In this document: positions 50,218 to 61,900 of the stretch, piece by piece | Position numbering within the stretch: position 1 is the stretch's first letter | Layout of the letters: each line of letters opens with the position of its first letter | Origin: Rhynchonema sp. JSB1_4 | Taxonomy: Eukaryota > Nematoda > Chromadorea > Monhysterida > Xyalidae | Length of the DNA stretch: 64,000 nucleotides | NCBI GenBank assembly: GCA_030248065.1 | Contig: JASAMV010009032.1 | Coordinates: 1-64,000, forward strand | Direction of reading: 5' to 3' | Notes under the pieces: generated by a model | The model's database searches: none | What the model was told of the DNA's origin: nothing | The model's input: the letters and a program-made list of their open reading frames with translations, nothing else | Position numbers and translations under genes: made by a program

Positions 50218-51025
50218 GATGGCTGATTTGATGACGGATTGGCTGGCGCTCAATGAAACGCGCGGCAAGAAATGAATCAAAATCGATCAGTCGAAGAAAA
50301 CGAAAACTCTCGTCCTCGACTGCCAGAGGTCCATGATCAATCTGACTCTCTCTGATTGATGTTGATCTGCGAATCAAAAAAAACGCATTGCACTTCTCAA
50401 TGGATTTAATTATCCTCAGATTTGTGCTTTCGCCCGGCACGCCAATCTTCTTGATAATGGCGTCAAAAAACAAAATGTCAAGAATTTCTTTTTCTGAAAG
50501 GTCGCGGGCCAACCGGTTGGCGCAATGTTTATTGCGCTGACTCCCAGAATTGCGCTTGCGCAGGAGGAACCAAGAAAGAATAGAATCAAAACAACCATGC
50601 GTCTTTCTTCAAATTCATTTGATTTACGCCATTTATTGCCGGTCGCGAAAATACAAAATTACGATCACAATTTTGCAACCCACAAACACATTACATTTCA
50701 AAAACCTCGTCATAACGACACAATCCATGACCGTTTGAGATGGTGTAAAAAGAACCTTTCAAAATCAATACAAAAGCAAACAACAAGAAAGCGAAGGACA
50801 TTGTCGCGGTTTGTGACTCATGTGTGGCCTGCGCCTCACACAACGGCCCTATCATGTCTTTTTACAACTTCGAGACAGACGCACGACGATAACCCTCCAC
50901 GGACCCAACAAGTGCACGTGAGCAAATAGGAAACAACGGTCTGTAACAACAATAAGTAAACAAGGCAGAGACGGAAGGAACAATACGAAATAAATAACTA
51001 AAGCAAAAGTATCACTATAACGTCC
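50218..51025. other. Spacer between MANF and APH-1
   Basis: 809 bases between the MANF stop and the APH-1 ATG, both genes on the minus strand. It must hold the MANF 3' UTR and the APH-1 5' region. An open frame extends upstream of the APH-1 ATG but shows no family similarity. Confidence 0.5.
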
Positions 51026-53467
51026 CTATAATTCGGTTTTCGGTACATGACTGGGCATGAGTTCTTTAATGCGATTTATGTACTCCGACTTTTCGGTGCA
51101 GGCGCGACACACCTCACCCCACTCATCAAGGATTTTCTTCAGCTCTTTTACGCGCAATTTGGCCAGATCCACGGTCTTCCAGTCGATTTTCTTGTCTGAA
51201 ATCGAAGGAACATGTCAATTTGATTTTGCTTCTTTGATTTGAAACTGCTGACAGTGAAACCACAGTTTCAATGCTTGGTTTAGTTAGGTTCAGCGGCCCA
51301 AGGCCAATAATCGGCATGCACGTCAAAAATGATCACAAGACGACCGTGACGGACGAGGTTTCAAACAGAATGGCTCGGTTTCTTCGCGAATTTGGAAAAC
51401 TAAGATTAGTTGAAAAGTTGTTTCTAAGTTGCTGGTAAGCGTATAAATTGTTGATCAAATTTACAATTCCGAAAGCAAAAGACAGAGTTGAGGACACAGA
51501 AAAGTCACGAGAGTGAGAGGCTTCGTCGAATCAACAGCGCTGAGATGTGATGATTCTAATGTAGTTAACGCACATCGTCAACTTGACCGCACATGCATAT
51601 AATTTTCGCGTTCATTCAAACCTGCTTGAGTTGGCATTGTAGACTAAACAATTAGCCAGCCAGCCCCCACACCATACCCACAACAAGCCTTTTTCATCAC
51701 TGATCTCCTCCACCCCCCTCTCAACCTACCAAATTTCAATTCACAGATCTGCGCGTCCATTTTGCCGATTTTCTCGCAGGCTTTGTCGGGCGGCATCGAC
51801 CACGACAGCGGCTTGACAACGTCTTTCATGATTGAAGTCGCTGAGTCGGGCAGGGCGCCGATGTAGAAACACTGCAATTGTCATGAGGATGATTATTATT
51901 TTTTTGGTTGAAGGTGAAGTTAGAAATGCTGGGGCAGATTTTTTTGCGGATATACAGACAGGGGCGTGAAATTAGTGCCTGGGTTTCAGTTGGACATTTC
52001 CCGGTCAATTGTGAAAAACATACGGTGAAACGGAAGCAGTTTCGCACGCAAATTCAAAATTTGATTAAAAATAATTTAATAAAATAGTGTTATCATGCCC
52101 ATCGGTGGTGAGCGCTTTTAACGCCATGTCGCTATCCCCGCGTGGAAATCTTTGACGAACCAAACACCAGCGCAATCATCAACACAACTCACAAATTTTT
52201 GCTCTTTTCCCTTCTTGCTGCCGCAAACTTCACGTATTTTCTCACCAATTTGGTCGGCATTCGACTGATGTTCAAGTGGCAGATCTGACATGACTTCATT
52301 CAGGACAGCGATGCAAACTGAAATTAGAAAGACGTACACATACATTAAAGGATAAAGGGTCAGATGAACCTCGAAGGCGAATCTGTTTTTGTTTGGGCCA
52401 CATTTTGCGGTCAGCGCCAACGCCGAGACCTGCATCGTTCAAACCAGCTCAAAAACTGTTCGCTGAAATGGCAGTGAAGCAGTGCACTAATTCGACCTGG
52501 TCACGTTTTGTGCAGCAACACAATATGAGCGACATCAAACTTTGTGACTTTTTCAATTGAAGGATGTTGGTATAGTGATGCCGACAATGTCGACCAGCTT
52601 AAAAGATGTTCCTCGACGGCCGACGTAAATGAATCATTTTAAAGCTGGACGAAATTAATGGTTATAGCTCCAGTAAATTTCTGAGAGACCATAGTAGCGG
52701 CAGATCACATCCGATCCCCAAGTTTGATATCGCTCTGCACTTCTGCACCATATTCAATTTCGTGGGCCAAGTCTAATCAGTGCATTACCACGTGTGTACG
52801 CGGGGTTGGGCAAAAAAACGAATTTTAAATTAGTCGAAATTAAAAAAACGTCTTGGTCGTTTTTTGTTTTTTTTAACCCAGAATTTCCTTGATTTTCCCT
52901 GATTTTTCAGGGAAAGTACCCTGATTTTCAAGGAAAATCAATTTATGTCCAATTTTTTTCAAATAATTTTCGACCAATTCTTACCTTGTTGAGATACGTC
53001 GATACACAGAGTTTGACTTTCAATTACGACCCCGGCCAAAGTTGGTCCCATGATGCGGGTCTGTTATGGGATGTTAACAACTCGCTAGAAAAGGGTTGAA
53101 ACCCGTTTATTTTGCCTCAGAACACATAGAATTACTTCATTTAACCACGTTTTCATCCCAACATGAGCGTTTTCCAATTTTTTGGGGCATATTTTGGTCC
53201 TCTGGGCATTTAAAAAAAACGATTTTTTGAAAAAAAAGTTTTTTGCCCAACCCTGTGTGTACGTCGGGTTCGTAAGTATAAAACTTATACTGCCGACGTA
53301 CAGAAAAAAGACACGCAAGCCGCGCTAATATGAAATACATTAACTTTCTGGCCAGCAAATAAATGAAAATAAATCTTACCTTCACATGTGTTCGTGTTCT
53401 TTGCAGCAACCGACCCAGTCACCAATAAAACGACCGCAAGCCACGAAGTAATGAAAGACGATTCCAT
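51026..53467 (-). CDS. manf: MANF/CDNF-family ER neurotrophic factor, complete
   Basis: ER-resident, stress-secreted chaperone-like protein with an N-terminal saposin-like and a C-terminal SAP-like domain. Exons: 53380-53467, 52193-52317, 51730-51871, 51026-51195; phases agree; 174 residues (human 182). ATG 53467 opens a signal peptide ([15 protein letters not shown]). All eight family cysteines are present at 28, 31, 61, 72, 103, 114, 148 and 151: [45 protein letters not shown] and the C-terminal CRAC. The SAP-like part reads [20 protein letters not shown]. The C-terminus KTEL is an ER-retrieval signal (human RTDL). Donors are GTAAGA, GTGAGT and GTAGGT; this is the only recognised gene without a GTT donor. 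Intron 1 is large and carries a hAT-type MITE. Confidence 0.98.
52801..53254. mobile_element. hAT-type MITE in MANF intron 1
   Basis: Ends CGGGGTTGGGCAAAAAA and TTTTTTGCCCAACCCT; 9-bp duplication GTGTGTACG at 52792-52800 and 53255-53263. 454 bp, AT-rich, non-coding. Confidence 0.85.
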
Positions 53468-53631
53468 GATTTCAGGGCTCTTTTTCAGTGAAAATCTGAA
53501 TTTCATGGGCAAAAGTAAAAAGTATTACAACTCAAATAGAAAAAAATAAAAGCGTAAAGTGCATCCGATACCAAAAATTGAAAACTCTGTTACTGTTTGT
53601 CAAACTGAAAAATCACAGTGCAGTCTGCAGC

Positions 53632-54004
53632 AGAGGTGGGAATCGGGCCGGAAACCTCGGGCCGGGCCGACTTTCCGGAAGGTCGGGCCGGGCCGGGCCG
53701 GGGTGGCCGGCCCGAAAAGGCCCGACATCATCGAATTTCTATAAAAAATCGTGATTTTTCAGGCTAAATTTGCCAAAATTTCTCGCGATTCTGCAAATTA
53801 GTACCGACTTCTATGATTATCAGGTATTTTTAAACCAAAAAACAGTAATTTTTGCACCAAAAAATTGCTTCAAAAATATCATCAGAAAAAGTCGGGCCGA
53901 AAAAATCGGGCCGGGCCGACTTTTTTCCAAGTCGGGCCGGGCCGGGCCGACCCCCGGACCTCGTCGGGCCGGGCCGAGGTAACCCGGCCCGATTCCCACC
54001 TCTG
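53632..54004. mobile_element. hAT-type MITE with GGGCC-rich ends
   Basis: Ends CAGAGGTGGGAATCGGGCC and its complement, the CAGAGGTGGG start being typical of hAT termini. Exact 8-bp duplication GTCTGCAG at 53624-53631 and 54005-54012. 373 bp; both arms carry CGGGCCGGGCCGA arrays around an AT-rich centre. Decayed relatives appear to lie at 10745-10860 and from 11623. Confidence 0.95.
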
Positions 54005-54012
54005 GTCTGCAG

Positions 54013-55953
54013 TGCAACGTCGCGAAAAACAACCGTTCTGCATAGGCACACGTCACCGTCACCTTGCCGGCTCAGGGTACTAATACATGTGGACATATGA
54101 CAGCGCCCAGGTGATGCTGGAGCTGTGAAATTTGTCAATTTAGATTTGTCAAATTGGACGCCAATCCGGCAGGAATGATCACTTGCTAACAAATAATGTC
54201 AGTGCTCGAAGTTTTGAGTCCGCGTGACAAAATTACTTGAATCCCAACTAATTTTTTGATCCCAACGATTGCGCACAAATTACAACTTGTCTTAACCTGG
54301 AGTTTGAAAGTTCAAAGCAATGTTGATGTAAAAACTTTCAATTTTTTTGCAGTGGAACAACTGCTTTCCAAATCGACAAAGCAAACCAAGCCATCATCCT
54401 TACAAAATAACACTTTTATACAACACCATACAATATTTAAAAATTTAATTCAGCTTGCAGATATAATCCATGACCTATACAAAATAAAATATGCCCACCA
54501 GTAAAAACACAATTCATAAAAATGTCATAAACCACTATGATATTAGATGAACTTTTATATAATATATCCCAGCCGCCAACGACAACATAAACTGCCTACA
54601 CACAGCTAAAACCTCAAAATTGTCATCAGATGTCAAATAATTGGGCCCAAAAATATTAAAATTCCTTTAATATATACAAAATATCATTAAGTGGGAAAAA
54701 CGACGCAACACCTGTTGACACCAATCCATTAAACACAGACTTCAGAAAAGAAGATGAGCAGAACAATAATACATGAAAGTACACAACATAAACTATGTAC
54801 AAATTTGGGGGATTCAAAGAATATGAACAATATATAGCTGAACAATCACCGAAATGCACAATTTGAACACAATAGGATAAACAGCGCAACTATTTTAAAC
54901 GTAAAAACTTCGGCCAAGAAACAACAAAAAAAGCACAAAACTAAACAGATTTATATCAAACTTAAAAATCACAGTGCTGTTATACTCTGAAAAAGCAACA
55001 ATACTGAAAGTTGTCTTCATGAATGTGCAAAAAGAGCGTGCTTGGTCGAATAACTTGGGCTGGTGTTCAGGAAACGATGGAGTGGAAAGTTGGATGGAAC
55101 GCTCGCGCTCATTTTGCCACGCATGGAAACGCCCCATCTCCAAACCAAACTGGTTTCTACAACACAGGCGCGCATCACCACACAGATACATCTTGCCCAC
55201 ACACAAACACTCACGTCACTATTATACAACGTGTGCGATGTTCCAACGCTACCGTATCAAATCCACTGAACTTTCCACCCAACTTGCCACTCAACTCTCC
55301 ACTCCATCCTTTCGTAAATACCACCCTTGAACGGACAAAACAACTAATGCAAACTTCAACCAATAAGCAAATTACGGCACACAAGTGAAGCATTTTGGTT
55401 AATTGGGGGGTGAGGAAGTTTGAGACAAACAACACATGGCTTGAGTAAAAACTTGAAGAAAACTGCAGGTAATGAACATTGGGAAAGGCAATGCAAAGTC
55501 AAACCACATGGGCAAAATACATCAACTGCCTGCAGCACAAAGGCAATTATGCCGTTCAATCAGGTATTGAACTATGCAGTTGATATAAATTGCCTCAAGG
55601 ATGATACAAGAAATCTACACACACAAACGGCTCGAAGTTTGTACAGCAACGCAGAAAATGTGCAGCACGCGCGTCCAAGAACGGCGCATACACAAGTATA
55701 AAAAGGTGATGGAAAAGAATTTTCCGAGCTCTAGACTGCTGTTGTTCTGCATCAGCTACAGATTACGTCTCACATAATACATACGCGAAATATCTGTTTC
55801 AAGCGGCTATATGGCACACAACAGCACACCTCAAAGCTGACTGATAAAAAAAACCAACAGTCCAAAAGTACTGGGTTTCTTCTTTGCAACACCATTTGTA
55901 CCGCAGTAGATTACATCCAAGTATCAACAGCATCAATCAATACCCTGTCAGTA
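54013..55953. other. Intergenic between MANF and the MITF-family gene
   Basis: Holds the MANF upstream region and the 3' flank of the MITF-family gene. No additional gene or RNA was recognised; open frames on both strands near 55000-55400 look incidental. Confidence 0.45.
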
Positions 55954-58900
55954 TCACGACATGTCCATTCGATTCGATTGCTGCTGGTCCGAGTCCGGGG
56001 ACATGGTAGCCGCGTCCCAGGCAATTTCGGGCGAAACCTGAAATATTTTTCTGGAGATTTATTTCCGTAAACGTTTTTGATAACGCAATCCGGGCATTCT
56101 GTAGCATTCGCAAAGATGGCGGCAGGATCCTCATCCTCATTCGCAGGTCTCTGCCCACCCACACACACAGTACTGGGCAATGGAAAAGAATCAGAAATTA
56201 CGCCATTCAGTATCCCGGAAGAGCCACTGTTATATGCAGTCAAACCTCCATCTAGTGAACCTCTACATAGTCGATCATTCTGTTCGCATAGTGAACGAAT
56301 GATCAACCCCCAACCATGAGGTAATGATCGCAAACGGTTCTCTATGTACCGGTGGCGTCGAAAACGCCGAAAAACCCGGAAAAACGTTTTTTTAATATAT
56401 TTTCCGAAAAAATACGCAAGTTTACAGTGAATGGACAATATATCCCTAATTTGAATGTACATACTGAACTTGGGACCAGGGTTGGGAAAAAAAAAACGAC
56501 GGCGTTTTTTCTTAAAAAAAAACGACGTTTTTTTTTAAAAAAACTTTTTTTTTTTTTTTTTCACTTTTTTTTTTTTTTTTTTTTTGGGATATAAATTTTT
56601 CTCCTTTTTTTTTAAAAAATTTTCCTTGGGACTACCCAACATGGGCAGGGCAGTACCATCAATTAGATCCCCCAAAAATTCATCAATTCACCACACCACA
56701 CCTGTGAATTGGCGGCCGCAGCGGACATGAGCGGGTCACCGGAGCCCAACATCGGTCGGCCACTATCTCCGCCGCCCAAATCCATCAGCAATTCCGAGAA
56801 CGCGCCACCCTGATTGTTGGCCGGTCGCGTCGCCGCTTGCACGAACTCCGGTCGGAAACCGTGCGCCTGCACGGGCGGTGTCTCGAGCACCGTCGACAAT
56901 TGGCGGTTGACGATGCCTGAAGTTGAAAGGGAACAACTGGTTCACATTGTGTTTAATTCATTGTGGTGGTGGGCCTATTTGGTGCGATTGGCCATCAGTA
57001 TCATACCCCTGGTTTACTGATGTTTCATTTCCCAGTCCATGTAATGAACAGACTTCATGATATGTAACCGAAATTGCACACATGCGTGTCTCACTGGAAA
57101 ACGGAATAATGTCGCTTTGTGAAACAACTGGTTTCCAAAACCATGACTGATTGGCACTGATAACACCACATTTTTGGTCGTTATGCGCTTGTTTTTCGAA
57201 AAGAATGCAGCCAGAATATTGGTTTGTGAAAAACAAGTACATTCGAGACCGCACAAATAACACAGCAAGAACGAGAGAACAAAAATAACTTGAACGCGAA
57301 CTTTGCTGTTGGTAATACGCGTCGCCTTGCGCGGCCGCTGGTGGCATGGCGGGACTGTGCGGATCACCTGATATTCAAAGGATACTTTGAAGAAAGCAAC
57401 GCAACGAAACAAGATGAAGGCGTCAGAAAAAGATGTTTTCCAACAGGCATAAAACCAGTTCACAGCTGCTGTTGGGCTTTGGAAATGACAGTGACCAGAC
57501 AGACTATCCGCAGGCCGATGATGTTCTGTTGCACTACCCTCAAATGAATACAGGTCAAAACGGGCATCCAAAAAAGGCACGCTGCACAATTCACACAAAA
57601 ACAACTCTCAAACAAGAAAAACACAAAACAAACCAACCAGGCAAACTCGACGACAACGCCATCGTGGCAGTGTGTGATGCCAGCTCGGTCACAGCTGAAC
57701 CCGGACGCCCGCTGGTGAGCGGCGAGAACTGCTGGTGGTCGGGGGGCTGCAAAACGATAAATAAAAATCAGCATTTGAATTACGAATGATACGTCGAAGG
57801 GGTCATATCGAACGATGCAATGATTTGGCCTGACGGTTTGAACTGAGGACACCGGAATTTCACATGCACTTCCTTGCACCACAAGATTACCGTGCTTATT
57901 GCTCTTCTACTGATGGAATTCGTAAATCCACACACTAAAAACATTCGTTACTATTCCCAAACCTCGGCAATGAAAGTCTTGCCAAACGACCCCCATCAAA
58001 TGCTATAATATTCGCTATTGCGTGTGTCGTGTTTCACCAGAGCGCAGATCGCAGCAAATGATAGCAGCACCTGAGTATCAGCACGTTGTTTGGTGCAATA
58101 GCAAAAAACACCCGCATTGCCACACTTTTCACTCGCGCAAACCCAATAAAATCACAGCGCATGTTTCCAATCGCAAAATATCTGACAAGAACCAACCAAC
58201 CTACATGTGTGCACAAACACACAGACACAAGTATCCGTACACATTATCGCATGCTATTGATATAAAACTATGCAACTAACCGAGATCGCATGCATAAAGT
58301 CAGAACAGAACATTTATTCTCCATCATGTACTGTAGGTAAATTCTCAGCACTTTTTGTTTTTCTGAAGTCCTTTTGAGTTCGTCGCAAAAAACTCATTGT
58401 GAACATCCGCCAGACAAACCAACACGAATTCACACTTTCCACCTAACCTTGCAAACGATCCTAAAAGAGACGAATTTTCTCACCAAGGTTGAGCTTTGTG
58501 AACCAAAATAATCCGACACCCAGCCAGACCAGTGCCAAACCCGGTCACATAACCTCTTTCCCCTGTACATTATGCAACAAACTTCGAAATAAACTCATAC
58601 TTGTACCGGGTCACCCTTGTACCATAGTAACGTCTTACGTCTACGCAAGATTATTGTGTGTAAAAACTACCACCCTCCCAAAAACAGCACATTGCGAAAC
58701 GCTTTGCATTTCACAGCAGCATTTGTGAACCGGCTGAAACTAACGACCTAAGTTGCCGCGTTAGTTCAGTTTACCGTGCTGTTTACGCGTTTTTGAAATG
58801 CTGTGATAAATTGGTCTGGTATTAGGTATGGCTGGCAACACACTGAAACACGGCTGTGTTTGCAAACCAACATAACACCTATTTAATGAATTTGTGTTTG

Positions 58901-61900
58901 AGGAGCCATCCAAAAATATGAAAAATATATGTCCCGTTGTTCCCTCTGTAACCATGTTTTGTTCGTTCCAGGTCCAAAGATTCCGGTCAACTACCAAGCA
59001 CACAAGTCTATTTCAAACAGCTACGCATTAATCCTACCTGATCACACCTTTCTTCATTAGATTTGCAGTAAATACAACCAACCATTAATGTTCTGTCCCT
59101 TCACACCAAGAATAAAAAAATCGATAAGGTAAAGCTGAGCAAGTTGCAGCTGGCAGGGTAGGAACGTGAGCCAATGTTTGGTCGGTACTTGCACACAGTA
59201 CAGCGACGTAAACATACCCACGTGGAGCATAATGCCGAGAACACGCAAGATCTGGCACCAGGCCAGAAAGGTTGCAGATTATTGTGCACAACATACATAC
59301 CTTATTCAGAAGCCTTCAATGAAAACTGACACTTCGTAATGCGCGTCTCTGTTTTTATGACACACCAACGTCAACCACCCGCGTACCTACAAACTTCACT
59401 GCACTGTTTGTACCCAAGAAACGGAAGCGACTGTTTTTGCTCGTACACAACAAATGGAAAAGTATTCCCACACCCAATGATTAATCAAACAAACGCACGT
59501 CACCTTGTCTGTGTATAATCAGTGAAACAACATGGAACACACACAGAGATTCTGTATCTGATAACAACTAGAAACGTCGCGAAGCGGACGCTGACTGGCC
59601 ACAATAGTGGTAAACAACCAATCACCGTCACCATGTTCGCAAACGTCACTTAGCAAACAAGAACAAACGTGCGCATTTTACATATTTCGCAATCAAAGTA
59701 AAAAGACAGAACTCTGCAAAAAAACGGAAACTGAGAATACATCAAAGCTGCAACAAAACAACAAAACTCACAGTTGAGTAGTGCATGCCGGCACTTTCGA
59801 ACGAATGCGGCGCGGAGTCGTCCCGAGGCTCTTGCTTGATCGGACGCAACATTGAGAAATCACCTGAATGAAGAAAAATCGGGAATTAAGAAGGTCGGTC
59901 AAGCAACGACATGCGAAAAATCAAAAATGTCGCACAAAAAACGCAGTTCACGCGTTTTACATTGTCCTGAATTAAAAAGGCAAAACGCTTTTGAGCTGAT
60001 GATCAATTCAAACTGGTGGTGAATATTCGTTGTCATTATGAATGAAAATCCGTCAATGATTGATCACGAATTAGGAAAAGGTGGTCGTATGACTGCACCC
60101 AAATCCCACTAACCGGACGAAGTCGATGGTCCGGGCGACGGGTCGAGCGGTGCAGCCTCGGGCACTGGCACACCGTGCGCGTTCAGACGCGACTCCAGAT
60201 CCTGTGTGTTTGTATAAATTCAGATAGGTTTTTTTTTAAAAGTTTACAACAATGATTTATTCCATTCATTGTAGGAAACAATTATATATCACCTGCCACC
60301 AATGGACATGACAACAAAATGGATACAGAGCTGTTACAGCACTTGTGTGTCCGTTCGTTTTCTGAGTCGGGTCAGGAAGGACATCTTCAACTCAAATGTA
60401 CCACGTGGAAACGTCATAACCCAGAAGTCGGAACACATCAATTAAACTTTCCACCACAGCGGATACCAACACAACACGTTCTTGTCATTTATTGACCGTG
60501 GTTTTATCCCAGAGAAGTCCAACCAATGGATTGACCAGCGTATGCCAACCTTTATCCTTTGCTGATACTGACGATTAAGAGCCTCCAAGTGCATCTGTCT
60601 ACGAGTCGTGTGCTCCCTCTCCCGTTGACATTGACGAATGAAGTCAACCGATGCTTTCAGAATTGTGCCCTTGTTGAGCTTCATCTCGCTGAAGAAACGA
60701 TAAAGAACCACTCAGCTGTCGAATTCTGTGACAATCGATGGAAAATCTTAAAATGTGTCTTACTCTGCGGCGTACTTGGGCAGCAGATGTCCAAGTTCCT
60801 TTATACGATCATTGATATTGTAGCGACGTCGCCGCTCGACTGCAAAAGAAAAGCAAAGTTCAGCAAAATGTTTGTTATGATCTCATATATTTCTGTGGTT
60901 GCTGCTACTCGCTGCGGATCTAAAAATTGATGATACACAAGAACACACGGTCAAAGCCAGCGACGCTCCAGTTACTCAAAGCGTACAGAACTGTACAGTC
61001 GCCTTCATTAAGGACGAAAGTCTCAACATATTTCACTGATCGCGAGAACAAAATCTTCATGAAGTCCTGAATCCACCCACAACCACGACTCACTCATATT
61101 GTGTATGTCCTTCTTGCGTCTGTCCCTGCATCCAGTCGGTCCCTCCCTCGTGTTGCCACCGTCGGGCGATTGCGGGTCCAAACTGATGAGTGTGTCCAGA
61201 TCGACCGTGCTCGTTGGCGCCGATGACGAGACCTGTACGATATACAGTGCTACGTGGTTATAGTCACACATTGACACATGGCAAGAATTATGGAAATTAT
61301 TTACTGGTTCATTTTTTACAGCCGACAACTTGGAAGCAGTGCGTTCGATAATTCCAGAACTTTACTTCACATCAGCGAGAGCCCGCATATCACCATTAAT
61401 ATACTGTATATCGAAATTTTGTGACGACAAAAACCCGCGCGTAACAAAACGAAGCAATGTGCCGTCACAGTCAGGAGAGGACCGGTCCGCCAGTTTGATG
61501 CCGGCACGCACACATTATTACACTACTAAATTGAAGTGTTTTATATACAGTATATGTTCAAGTCAAATCCTAAAGCAACGCGTGAAGCAAGCATCCTCAA
61601 GCAATCCTACCTATGTAACCACATTCTACCACTACTTGCTGGCCGTGGGTAATCCAAATGCCCCACATACTGTACGCAACGCACGATGAAGAAACGCACG
61701 CACCGTGGCCCCATCATGTGTGCCGAACGTCGAGCGATGCTCCTGCTCCGATTCGAGCGAGAGGATCTCATCGATGATTATATGGTCCAGTTCTGAATGG
61801 CTCACGTACGACGCACTGTGCGGACTGTCGGCGAAGCCTTGCGGGCTCAGCTCACTTGGGCTTGTGCGCGCCTGGCAAATAACCATGTCAGATGAACAGT

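Noticed and set aside
50218..50512. Longer APH-1 start using the open frame upstream of ATG 50217
   Set aside because: The family begins directly at the first hydrophobic helix, and ATG 50217 gives exactly that; the upstream extension has no similarity.
47374..53467. MANF-APH-1 operon
   Set aside because: Same strand and adjacent, but 809 bases apart and with no visible trans-splice or downstream-element evidence; not enough to claim an operon.
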